Shown: positions 35,045 through 43,220 of the stretch, piece after piece
Numbering within the stretch: the stretch's first letter is position 1
How the letters are laid out: each line of letters opens with the position of its first letter
Origin: Sulfuritalea sp.
Lineage (GTDB): Bacteria > Pseudomonadota > Gammaproteobacteria > Burkholderiales > Rhodocyclaceae
Direction: 5' to 3'
DNA length: 64,000 bases
Assembly: GCA_016712985.1 (NCBI GenBank)
Contig: JADJQA010000029.1
Coordinates: 7,821-71,820 of the forward strand
Made by a program: the position numbers and the translations under genes
Notes under the pieces: model-generated
Databases searched by the model: none
What the model saw: only the letters and a program-made list of their open reading frames with translations
What the model was told of the DNA's origin: nothing

Positions 35045-35074
35045 GTTCATGCATCGTGAACGCGTCTGTATATT
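35045..35074 (+). promoter_or_regulatory. Operator palindrome 2 and -10 box of the AbiE-like operon
   Basis: GTTCATGCATCGTGAAC (35045-35061) shares both 5-bp ends and the spacing of the upstream palindrome. A TATATT box at 35069-35074 follows, and the operator would cover its -35 region, consistent with autorepression by the winged-helix antitoxin. Confidence 0.55.
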
Positions 35075-35085
35075 GAACAAGGTCG

Positions 35086-36132
35086 ATGGGACATACTATG
35101 GACTTCCCCGATTTGATCGAGCGCGCCTGTGAGGCCTTCCGACAGCAAGTCGGAAAACAGGCCACTCTGCGCGCCTGTCCCGACACCGCCGAAATTCCAC
35201 ATACCACGCTGGTGTTCCGCCCCAAAGGGGCAAAGATCGACCGAATCTACGCTACCGAACCAGTTCCTGCTCTTGATGCAACAACAGTTACACGTCTGAT
35301 TCGTGACCGGGACCAGGCTGCGCGTAAAGTAGTGATCACTCACTTTGTCCCTATAGAGCTTGCGGCAAGGTTAAAGGATGCCGGACTCCAATTTCTGGAC
35401 GCCGCCGGTAATGCCTATCTTGCCGAACCCGGGTTCTTTCTGTTCATTAGGGGCTGCCCGCCACCCCCTGGTCTGGTAATCCCGGCAGCTACCCGTCCGC
35501 CCCGGATTTTCAATCCGACCGGGCTGAAAGTGCTTTTCGTACTTCTTGCGCGGCCAGACTACGTGGATCGTCCCTACCGGAATATTGCCGATGCCGCAGG
35601 CGTCGCCTTGGGGACCGTGGCAGGGTTGATGGGCGACATGAAGGAGCTTGGTTACCTAATTGACTTGGGCAAGGAAGGCAAGCGCCTGCAGCAACGGGGA
35701 AAACTCATTGACGAATGGACGGGCGCCTATGTGCGCGAATTTGCCGCCCGCCGTAAAGTGCGTCGCTTCCGGGCAGAAGACCCGGAGTGGTGGAAGACAG
35801 CCGACCTTGGTCAGCTTGGCGCACTGTGGGGCGGCGACGTGGCCGGCGACCGGCTCACGGGCTACCTCAAGCCTGCCGAGATAACCGTCTATGCCAAGGG
35901 CACCCCTGGCCCGTTGTTGCAGGCACAGCGCATGCGTGCCGATCCTCGCGGCGATGTGGCCGTGATCGAAGAGTTCTGGAACTTTCCGCCGACCGATGTC
36001 GAAGCCGAGACCAATACCGTGCCGCCGCTGCTTGTCTACGCCGACCTCATGGCAACCGGCGATCCGCGTGCCATCGAAACAGCAGGATTGATCCATGAAA
36101 AGTATCTGGCCAGACCTGACGGCAAAGATTGA
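35086..36132 (+). CDS. AbiEi-like type IV antitoxin / winged-helix regulator
   Basis: The protein of about 348 residues has a middle winged helix-turn-helix (GLKVLFVLLARPDYVDRPYR, then NIADAAGVALGTVAGLMGDM), flanked by an N-terminal domain with LLxxGLQFLDAAGNAYL-like sequence (RLKDAGLQFLDAAGNAYLAE) and a C-terminal domain. This matches AbiEi-family antitoxins paired with nucleotidyltransferases. Starts at 35086 and 35098 (MDFPDLIERACEAF) are both possible; the second is better spaced from GGGA. The end overlaps the toxin gene by 38 bp. Palindromic operators upstream fit autoregulation. Confidence 0.75.
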   Translation: MGHTMDFPDLIERACEAFRQQVGKQATLRACPDTAEIPHTTLVFRPKGAKIDRIYATEPVPALDATTVTRLIRDRDQAARKVVITHFVPIELAARLKDAGLQFLDAAGNAYLAEPGFFLFIRGCPPPPGLVIPAATRPPRIFNPTGLKVLFVLLARPDYVDRPYRNIADAAGVALGTVAGLMGDMKELGYLIDLGKEGKRLQQRGKLIDEWTGAYVREFAARRKVRRFRAEDPEWWKTADLGQLGALWGGDVAGDRLTGYLKPAEITVYAKGTPGPLLQAQRMRADPRGDVAVIEEFWNFPPTDVEAETNTVPPLLVYADLMATGDPRAIETAGLIHEKYLARPDGKD

Positions 36133-36985
36133 GCCTGTTCACCAACGGGCACTGGGCACCATCGGCCGGGCTGCGGCCGCGGTAAACGCTGACTGGTTCC
36201 TCACCGGCGCCATAGCGCGGGACTGGGTGTTCACGCTAATCCATGGCATCGACACCCTTCGTGGTACAAGGGACGCTGACATTGGTATTGCCTTGTCCGG
36301 GTGGAATGAATTCGAGCGAGTCCGGACCCATATTCTTGCTGAGGGCGAGTTTGACCCAGATCGCACCCAGCATCGCCTGAACCATAGGCACGTTCGAGGT
36401 TTTCATATCGCCCTCGTTCCCTTTGGTCGGCTCGGCGGCGCGAATGCCGAGATTGCCTGGCCGCCCAATCAAGACGTTGTAATGAATGTCATCGGTTTTG
36501 AAGAGGCATACAAGGCGGCGATTACCGTCTTGGCCGACGTTAATTTGCCAGTGAAGCTTGCTTCACCCTCCGGGCTGATGCTGATGAAAGTCTTTGCCTG
36601 GGAGGATCGCAAGCATTTGCAGCCTGCCGGCAAGGATGCGCAGGACATACGCCTGCTACTGACCCGTTATGAAACCGTCGCCGGGCGCAGCCTGCATGAC
36701 GTAGCCGGACTGATGGATGTTGTAGATTACGAGGCAGATTTGGCTGCCGCACGCCTGCTTGGGCGGGATGTGGCAGACCTTCTTTCAGCAGCCAGCAGCG
36801 AGGTACTTCTGCCGATTCTGGACCGGGAGCTTGCCGCCGACTCGACCAACCTCCTGATAGAGCAGCTTTCGCGCGGAGGGTACTCGAGTGGTGATCCCAG
36901 AGATGAAGATTTCCAGAAAATGCGCTCTTTGCTCACAAGCTTTCGGGCGGGTCTGGGCGAGCAGTGGAAAGCCCGGGACGGGTGA
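36095..36985 (+). CDS. AbiEii-like nucleotidyltransferase (putative type IV toxin)
   Basis: The 296-residue protein has a nucleotidyltransferase core: a Gly-Ala motif before helix 2 (WFLTGAIARDWVFTLIHG) and an acidic pair in TRDADIGIALSG, followed by conserved SPSGLMLMKVFAWEDRKHL. This is the AbiEii/AbiGii family, whose members block growth, some by adding nucleotides to tRNA; the target of this one is unknown. It is translated from an ATG inside the antitoxin gene. Such pairs act as abortive-infection phage defence in other bacteria. Confidence 0.78.
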   Translation: MKSIWPDLTAKIEPVHQRALGTIGRAAAAVNADWFLTGAIARDWVFTLIHGIDTLRGTRDADIGIALSGWNEFERVRTHILAEGEFDPDRTQHRLNHRHVRGFHIALVPFGRLGGANAEIAWPPNQDVVMNVIGFEEAYKAAITVLADVNLPVKLASPSGLMLMKVFAWEDRKHLQPAGKDAQDIRLLLTRYETVAGRSLHDVAGLMDVVDYEADLAAARLLGRDVADLLSAASSEVLLPILDRELAADSTNLLIEQLSRGGYSSGDPRDEDFQKMRSLLTSFRAGLGEQWKARDG

Positions 36986-37163
36986 CCACAAGGCAGTCGT
37001 CCCGTAACCGATAAGTTGATCTACTGAGTCCAGCCGGCGCGGCCATGCAACTTTTCTCGGAAAACATTTTGTGGCGATTCCATTGGGATCGTGAGATCAG
37101 CAGGAATTGTGAGGCCCGTTCCATCGGCTTACAATTTGCCGGCAGAAAGGGAGGAATGCCACC

Positions 37164-37460
37164 ATGCACGTCACGCTGGTCCATGTTCGCGTCAAGCCTG
37201 AATCCGTCGCCGGCTTCATCGCCGCCACGCGCGCCAATCATGAGGCGTCGATCAAGGAGCCGGGCAACCGCCGCTTCGACGTGCTACAGGCGCCCGAGGA
37301 CCCGGCGCATTTCATTCTCTACGAGGCCTACGTGTCGGCGGAGGCCGCCGCCGCGCACAAGCAGACCGCCCACTACGCGGCGTGGCGCGACGCCGTGGCA
37401 GGCATGATGGCCGAGCCGCGCCGCGGCGAGCCGATGCATGGCCTTTTCCCGGCGCCGTGA
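37164..37460 (+). CDS. Antibiotic-biosynthesis-monooxygenase-type (LsrG-like) small protein
   Basis: The 98-residue ABM-fold protein begins MHVTLVHVRVKPESVAGFIA and has the conserved Asn-Arg-Phe-Asp (GNRRFDVLQAPEDPAHFILY) and HYAAWRDAV segments seen in LsrG/YgiN enzymes. A GGGAGGAA site precedes the ATG. It overlaps the alcohol dehydrogenase start (GTGA), so the two are cotranslated; a role in small-molecule or quinone chemistry is inferred. Confidence 0.82.
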   Translation: MHVTLVHVRVKPESVAGFIAATRANHEASIKEPGNRRFDVLQAPEDPAHFILYEAYVSAEAAAAHKQTAHYAAWRDAVAGMMAEPRRGEPMHGLFPAP

Positions 37461-38653
37461 TCCTGGACTCTCGAATCGCGCCGTTTTCCATTGCGCGGGT
37501 GCCGCGCATCGAGTTCGGCAGCGGCGCGATCGGCAAGTTGCCGGCGATGGCCGCAACCTACGGCAAGTTACTGCTGCTGGTCAGCGGGCAGCGCGCCTTC
37601 GTCGAATCGGCGGCAGGCGCAGGACTGCTTGCCAATCTCAAGGCGCGGGGCTTTTCATGGCGGCACGTTCGCGTCGCTGGCGAGCCATCGCCGCAATTCG
37701 TCGACGACGCGGTCGCGGGGCTGCACGCATCGAAGATCGACGTCGTCATCGGTATCGGCGGCGGTTCGGCGCTCGACGCCGCCAAGGCCATCGCCGGCTT
37801 GCTGCGCCCCGGCAACTCGGTGATGGACCACCTGGAGGGCGTCGGTCCCGAACTGCCGTTCCGCGGACCGACCACGCCCTTCATCGCCGTGCCGACCACC
37901 GCCGGCACCGGCTCCGAGGCCACCAAAAACGCGGTGCTGTCGGTACAGGGCGAGGGCGGCTTCAAGAAGTCCTTCCGCGACGACGCGCTGGTGGCCGAAT
38001 GGGCGCTGATTGATCCAGACCTGCTCGCCACCTGCCCGCCCGAGCTGATCGCCGCGGACGGCATGGACGCCTTCACCCAATTGCTCGAGTCCTTCGTTTC
38101 CACGCGCGCCAATCCGATGACCGACGCGCTGGCGCGCTCGGGGATCATGGCGATCAAGGAGTCGCTGTTGTCGCTTTACCACGAGCAATCGGCCGCGGCG
38201 CGCGAGAAAATGGCCTACGCCGCGCTGATGTCCGGCATCTGCCTGGCGCAGACAGGGCTGGGCGCGGTGCATGGCCTGGCTTCTCCGCTCGGCGCCTTCT
38301 TTCCGATTCCGCACGGCGTGGTATGCGGCACGCTGGCCGCCGCCGCCACGGCGGCGAACATCGAGGCGATGGAAGCGCGCGAGCCCGACAGCCCGGCCTT
38401 GCCCAAGTACGCCGAGATCGGCCGCCGCTTGGCGATGCAGAAGGGCCTGAACGGCAAGGACGCGCGCGACTACCTGGTTGCGACGCTGCGGCAGTGGCAG
38501 GAGCAACTGCGTCTGACGCGCCTGTCAGCCTACCGCATCGGCGCCGCCGACTTTCCGCGCATCGTCGCCAACTCGCGCGGCGGCAGCATGAAGACCAATC
38601 CCATCGTGCTCAACGACGCGGAAGTCACCGGCATCCTCGCGGCGCGGCTCTAG
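37457..38653 (+). CDS. Iron-containing (type III) alcohol dehydrogenase
   Basis: The 398-residue enzyme has the Fe-ADH dinucleotide fold (IDVVIGIGGGSALDAAKAIA), the family signature block (PFIAVPTTAGTGSEATKNAV) and the metal-ligand His residues in LGAVHGLASPLGAFFPIPHG. The GTG start at 37457 overlaps the stop of the monooxygenase gene; the frame is open further upstream but only as the shadow of that gene. The alcohol substrate is unknown. Confidence 0.88.
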   Translation: MILDSRIAPFSIARVPRIEFGSGAIGKLPAMAATYGKLLLLVSGQRAFVESAAGAGLLANLKARGFSWRHVRVAGEPSPQFVDDAVAGLHASKIDVVIGIGGGSALDAAKAIAGLLRPGNSVMDHLEGVGPELPFRGPTTPFIAVPTTAGTGSEATKNAVLSVQGEGGFKKSFRDDALVAEWALIDPDLLATCPPELIAADGMDAFTQLLESFVSTRANPMTDALARSGIMAIKESLLSLYHEQSAAAREKMAYAALMSGICLAQTGLGAVHGLASPLGAFFPIPHGVVCGTLAAAATAANIEAMEAREPDSPALPKYAEIGRRLAMQKGLNGKDARDYLVATLRQWQEQLRLTRLSAYRIGAADFPRIVANSRGGSMKTNPIVLNDAEVTGILAARL

Positions 38654-38780
38654 TCAGGTTAAGTCGCTCGACTGGAAGGTGAGGCGGGCGAAGAAGAAGG
38701 CCGAGGTATCCGCCGAAGTGATGTGGCACGTGCGCGCAAAGCTCAAGGCGCTCTTGCAAATCGCTTGATCGGCCGCATGG

Positions 38781-39080
38781 GCCTACTCGACGGCAGCCGC
38801 TGCTCAATGCGCCGCGCCCACTACCCAGTGCTACCAGCGCCGCCTACCCGAGCAGACGCTGTGGTATCACACCTTCCAGACCCACCTCCAAACCTGGCTG
38901 GAACTCGCCAGCGGGGAAGACGGTGAAGAACCGTCGGCGCACGGACATTTCGACTCTGATGAAACAACTGCGCTACAAGGCGGTCGAGCAATAGACGTCC
39001 CGCCGTAGCTGATATCTCGAATGCGGCAAAGCTAGGTCATCCACCGATTCGGCTCAAGCCTGAACGAGCAGGTTCGCTTT
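38781..39080 (+). pseudogene. Remnant of an IS91-like transposase
   Basis: In a stretch of about 840 bases without intact genes (38654-39496), two short coding traces resemble IS91-family transposases. One is CYQRRLPEQTLWYHTFQTHL with QTWLELA after it (38829-38910), like the N-terminus. The other is VIHRFGSSLNEQVRF (39036-39080), like the central HRFGSxLNxHxHFH catalytic region but with the histidines lost. The part between is missing. The rest of the gap shows nothing certain. Confidence 0.4.
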
Positions 39081-39496
39081 GCGTATTTGGAATGCCGCTT
39101 GGCGGGCTGGCAAATCTGCGGCAACCAACGAAGAGCCCCGTCGACGCACGAAAGCCCATTGGATTTGCTGTCGTTCGATGCGGCGGGCATTTCATTCGCC
39201 ACCATCTTCGGCCACCTTGAATCAAGCCCGCCAGTCATTGTCATCGTCGCAATCATTAACCCCACCCCGGAAGCTTGTCGCCCACTACGCACGCCGGCTG
39301 TCTGACGCAAACCCGTTCTAACGGCGCGGCCGGAGGGCGGAATGCCTTTCGCGAAGCCGCGCGGGCTCCCGTGCGCTGGCACACAGACACCCTCCGCACG
39401 CGCTGCCACCCTGTGCCCGTATCCGGTTTATTGCATTGAATTACATGACCGGATGCAGATGTCGCCCACTATTTTTCCAAAGGAGTATTGAAAGGA

Positions 39497-40214
39497 TTGA
39501 AAGTTAGTACTTGTCTCCGCCCTCGCCGCGCTGTTCTCGGCCGCTTCCGCAAACGCATTGACCATCGATGATTTCACGGTTGGTCAACCCGATATAACGC
39601 TCAACGGCCCTTCGTCAATATCTTCAACAACAATGCTGACAACCGGGCCAACCAGCAACATCATTGGCGGAACTCGCCAGACTGACGTCGAGATGTATGC
39701 AGGCGATGCAGGTGCCAAGACCGAGGTCAGGGTGATCTCCAGTGTGCTCGATATCAGTAATACGTCGAGCGCACAAAGCAGGATTGTTTTGACCTGGAAT
39801 GCCAATACTTCGACATTGGGCCTGGGAAATCTCGACCTTGACGTCCCCGGTACCAATGGAATTTTCTTGGCCTTTCCGGTCGCAATGGACCATGCCCTTG
39901 ATCTGATGTTCGAGATCCAAGACTACGGCCAATCCACCGCCATACTCAGTAAAACTTTCCCTGCTCTTTCACAGGGTAGTAATTTCTTCTTCGCGTTCAG
40001 CGACTTTACCAACAGGGATGCACTGTCTTCGGCAGACTCCATCCGCATGACGGTAGACTCCACCACGCCGGGTCTGGACGCAACCCTCGACCTGGTGGAA
40101 TCCCGCGATGCACCTCCCCTCACCGTCCCCGAACCTGCCACGATGGGGCTGCTCTGTCTCGGTCTGCTGGGCCTTGGGTTTAGGCGCTGGAAGGCGAAAG
40201 CCAGCAACGTTTAA
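39497..40214 (+). CDS. PEP-CTERM sorting-domain surface protein (start disrupted)
   Basis: The protein of about 237 residues has a signal-peptide-like N-terminus (LVLVSALAALFSAASANALT) and ends with the PEP-CTERM motif VPEPATMGLLCLGLLGLGFR plus a basic tail (RWKAKA). It would be exported and anchored or processed by an exosortase, as in biofilm-forming betaproteobacteria. The frame has no usable start: an in-frame TGA lies just before, and ATTGAAAG stands where ATGAA-AAG would be expected, 11 nt after AAAGGAG. One indel would restore it. The first in-frame start as written is a TTG at 39558, inside the mature protein. Confidence 0.72.
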
Positions 40215-40237
40215 CGGCATTCGCGTTTCCGCAATTG

Positions 40238-40261
40238 ACAGCCCGGCTTCGGTCGGGCTGT
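40238..40261 (+). terminator. Terminator after the PEP-CTERM gene
   Basis: ACAGCCCG and CGGGCTGT form an 8-bp stem with an 8-nt loop containing TTCG, followed by TGTATT. The T-run is weak. From here to 40503 no gene is supported. Confidence 0.6.
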
Positions 40262-40503
40262 TGTATTGAGTAGGGCGCAATCGTGGCCTGCTGACCAATC
40301 CTCGCCCGCCGGCAGCCGGAATCCCCAGATTTTTTCAAGGGAACCGCGTTCGACGATCAGGGCTTCCGCGACGTCCACCAGGAAATCCGGGGCCGCTTGG
40401 CTTCCCCGCTTCTTGTCGCGGCGCCCTTGGTTAGAACGACTCTAGCCGCTTGCCGGCGACGGCTTCGCCGTTCCCCGAGTAGGGTTGGATTTCCTTCCCG
40501 AGG

Positions 40504-41346
40504 TCAGAACATCTGGAATCGGGCCAAATAGCCAAAATGATCGGATACGACGGGATAGAAACTCCCGTTGAAAATGACATCCATGGCCTTGACTTGCATC
40601 GGATCACCATTGCGTTTGAAGACATAATCGATACGTTTGGGCGTGCTGTCCATCCATCCATCTATCTGACCGTGATAGCTGGGCTGGAAAAAGCAGTGGG
40701 GGTGCAATTCACAATATTGATCCACGTATTCGGCGTTCCTTACAACATGGTCATATGCATGATCACCGGCCGGCGCATTGAAATCACCGACGATCAAATC
40801 ACCTCTGACGCCGAAATGCCTGCGTGATCGAATCAACTCACACAGGTTGTTGTATTGCTCGAAAAAGCCATGATCTGCCCAACCCAGGTGAACATTGGCA
40901 ATGTGCAACAGGCCAAACCACGGAACGTCGATGCACGATACCGTGACGTTACGCGACATATGGTTGTCTTTGCGACGGTCGAAGGATACGTAATCGGAGT
41001 AATTGTGCCGCATTGGATGACGGCTCAAGATGGCGGTGCCCTCGCGCCAACGCTGAAACCCGATGTGGCTCCAGCCCTGATGAATATGATACCAATGCCC
41101 CCAGGAGCGCAATCTGTTGCAGATCCGGAATGCCATGTTGGAAGGCGATTCGCCGTAGGGATGGACGATCGGATCATGCAGATACTCACCGACCTCCTGA
41201 AAACAAGCGATATCTATTCCCAAGCGAGCGATTGCCTCGGCGATGATATGCACTTCCGTCTCATGCTGGTGCATGGTATCGAACGGGCAGTGCCGGGGAT
41301 GCTGTTGGTAGGTGTGCAGGTTCAGGGTCAGCAGCAGAGTTTCCAT
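40504..41346 (-). CDS. Endonuclease/exonuclease/phosphatase-family protein
   Basis: The 280-residue protein has the EEP fold motifs: LTLNLHTY (metal-binding Asn), DIACFQEVGEYL (catalytic Glu), HIANVHLGW, LIVGDFNAPAGDHAYD (Asp and Asn) and PVVSDHFGYLARF (Asp-His pair). It is predicted to cut a phosphodiester or phosphomonoester; the substrate is not clear. Base composition is visibly lower in GC than its neighbours and codon use differs, suggesting acquisition. No partner gene is adjacent. Confidence 0.8.
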   Translation of the reverse strand: METLLLTLNLHTYQQHPRHCPFDTMHQHETEVHIIAEAIARLGIDIACFQEVGEYLHDPIVHPYGESPSNMAFRICNRLRSWGHWYHIHQGWSHIGFQRWREGTAILSRHPMRHNYSDYVSFDRRKDNHMSRNVTVSCIDVPWFGLLHIANVHLGWADHGFFEQYNNLCELIRSRRHFGVRGDLIVGDFNAPAGDHAYDHVVRNAEYVDQYCELHPHCFFQPSYHGQIDGWMDSTPKRIDYVFKRNGDPMQVKAMDVIFNGSFYPVVSDHFGYLARFQMF

Positions 41347-41539
41347 GGGATTGGTTTGCGAGAGTTGAAGTCCATGACCGTTGACGAGTTGCCCCGGTCG
41401 GTTGGTGCCGGCGCCGATTCATGCATGGGAAATCACTTTATCAAGCTCACATGACAGCAATACTTCACGCACTTGATCCGAGTGGAGTCGCGGGCGCGTT
41501 CAGTAGCGGCGGTGACGGCCGCTGCACCGCAAATCAGCA

Positions 41540-41833
41540 TCAATCGAGAGGCAGGAATGCTTTTCTGACCAGCGCCGAAGCGACGCCGCCGATGCGCACC
41601 CGTTTGGCGCGGGACGTGTCACCGGTCAACAGGCTGATCGCGGCTTTGGCAACCCCGAGCCGATTGGCGAGGAAGGCGATCAGGCAGGCGTTGGCCTTGC
41701 CATCCACCGGCGGTGCGGCAAGGCGGATCTTCAGGGCCTCGCCATGCAAACCCACCACTTCGGTTCTTTTCGCGCCGGGCTGGATGTGCAGGCGCAGTGT
41801 TACGCCCTCATCGTCGGCGATCAGCCAGGTCAT
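41540..41833 (-). CDS. yggU: DUF167/YggU family protein
   Basis: The 97-residue protein shows the DUF167 core: LRLHIQPGAKRTEVVGLHGE, then LAAPPVDGKANACLIAFLAN. Its ATG overlaps the yggT stop codon. It is the last gene of the leftward yggS-proC-yggT-yggU operon. The function is unknown although the family is universally distributed. Confidence 0.92.
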   Translation of the reverse strand: MTWLIADDEGVTLRLHIQPGAKRTEVVGLHGEALKIRLAAPPVDGKANACLIAFLANRLGVAKAAISLLTGDTSRAKRVRIGGVASALVRKAFLPLD

Positions 41834-42408
41834 CCCATCAGCATCATGGGCAGCACGCTGTTGCGCAGGCCGGCGACCACGAACAGGGCTATCTGCAGCA
41901 GCAGCAACAGCGCCAGCGGCGACAGGTCAACGCCGCCCACGGGCGGAATGACGCGGCGAAATGGTCGCAGCAGCGGCCGCGTCAGGATGTTGAAGACATC
42001 GGCCAGCGGCGCATGGGGATTTACCCAGGAAAACACCGCTGCCACCAGCACGGCACCCATCACCAGGTAAAGGCTGATCTTCGCTACCTCCAGCAGCGCC
42101 AGCAGGGCCACCACCAGAGCCGGCGCGAACGATACGGCGAGCAGTACTCCGGACAGTCCCAGCGCAATTCCCTGGTACACCACCTGCCACAGCCAGGCCA
42201 GCAGCAGGCTCGCCATATCCAGGCCGAACAGGCCGGGGATCACCCGCCGCAGCGGACGCACCATCCAGTCGGTGACGGCGACGATGAATTGCCCAAGAGG
42301 ATTGCGGAACGGCGCGCGCGCCCATTGCATGGCGAAGCGCACCAGCAGCGCCAGCGTCAGCAAGCCGCAGACCGTGTCGAGGATCAAAAGAACGATTTGC
42401 GTCAGCAT
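41830..42408 (-). CDS. yggT: YggT family membrane protein
   Basis: The 192-residue protein has two YggT repeats of hydrophobic helices: FAMQWARAPFRNPLGQFIVA with VTDWMVRPLRRVIPG, then FSWVNPHAPLADVFNILTRP with LLRPFRRVIPP. The repeated R-P-x-R-R-x-I-P motif is characteristic. The start overlaps the proC stop (TGATG). It is probably linked to membrane or osmotic homeostasis; the role is not settled. Confidence 0.92.
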   Translation of the reverse strand: MLTQIVLLILDTVCGLLTLALLVRFAMQWARAPFRNPLGQFIVAVTDWMVRPLRRVIPGLFGLDMASLLLAWLWQVVYQGIALGLSGVLLAVSFAPALVVALLALLEVAKISLYLVMGAVLVAAVFSWVNPHAPLADVFNILTRPLLRPFRRVIPPVGGVDLSPLALLLLLQIALFVVAGLRNSVLPMMLMG

Positions 42409-43220
42409 CAATCTTTGCCAAGCATGTTGCCGAGCTCGCGTCCGCGCGCCTCGGCGGCGATGATGCCGTGTTCGATCGCGGCGGCAATGCGGCTGGCGCC
42501 AAATGACGACAGGGCCGCTTCGGTGGTGCCACCCTTGGAGGTCACGCGCTCGCGCAGGGTCGAGATCGACTCGCTGCTCTGCTCGGCCAGGCGCGCGGCG
42601 CCGAGGAAGGTCTCGACGGTCAAGCGGCGCGCCGAGCGTGCATCGAAGCCCAGGTTGAGCGCAGCCGCCTCCATGGCTTCGAGAAAATAGAACACGTAGG
42701 CCGGGCCGCTGCCGGAAACCGCGGTGACCGCATCCATCTGCTCTTCGTTGTCGATCCACACGGTGCTGCCGACGGCCTTGAGGATCTTTTCGGCATTGGT
42801 GCGCCCTTCGAGGTCCACGCTCGGGTCGGCGCACAGGCCGGAAACGCCAGCGCCGATCAGGGCCGGGGTGTTGGGCATGGTGCGCACCAGCTTGTGGTAG
42901 TTGCCCAGCCACCGCGAGATGTCGGTCATGCGCAAGCCGGCGGCGATGCTCACCACCAGTTGATTGTCGAGTTTGCCGCTGAACGGTGCGACGGCTTCCC
43001 TGAGCTGCTGCGGCTTGACCGCCAGCACCAGGACTTCACAGTTCAGCGCCGCCGCATCGACCGCCGCCGTGCAGCGCACGCCGAAGGATTCGGTGAGTCT
43101 TTCGCGCGACTGTGCAAACGGCTCCACCACCTGCATGCCGGCCGCGGAAAAGCCCTGCCTGCGCAGCCCGCCGATCAGGGCAACGGCCATGTTGCCGCCA
43201 CCAATGAATGTTATTTTCAT
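42408..43220 (-). CDS. proC: Pyrroline-5-carboxylate reductase
   Basis: The 270-residue enzyme catalyses the last step of proline synthesis, NAD(P)H-dependent reduction of pyrroline-5-carboxylate. The nucleotide-binding motif ITFIGGGNMAVALIGGL, AVKPQQLREAV, MPNTPALIGAGVSGL and the C-terminal signature (GAARLAEQSSESISTLRERV, TSKGGTTEAAL) are intact. It overlaps the end of yggS upstream by 4 bp. Confidence 0.95.
   Translation of the reverse strand: MKITFIGGGNMAVALIGGLRRQGFSAAGMQVVEPFAQSRERLTESFGVRCTAAVDAAALNCEVLVLAVKPQQLREAVAPFSGKLDNQLVVSIAAGLRMTDISRWLGNYHKLVRTMPNTPALIGAGVSGLCADPSVDLEGRTNAEKILKAVGSTVWIDNEEQMDAVTAVSGSGPAYVFYFLEAMEAAALNLGFDARSARRLTVETFLGAARLAEQSSESISTLRERVTSKGGTTEAALSSFGASRIAAAIEHGIIAAEARGRELGNMLGKD

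Noticed and set aside
40262..40503. Possible transposase tail on the minus strand before the phosphodiesterase-fold gene
   Set aside because: A short stretch looks gene-like but is interrupted by stops and I could not match it to a family.
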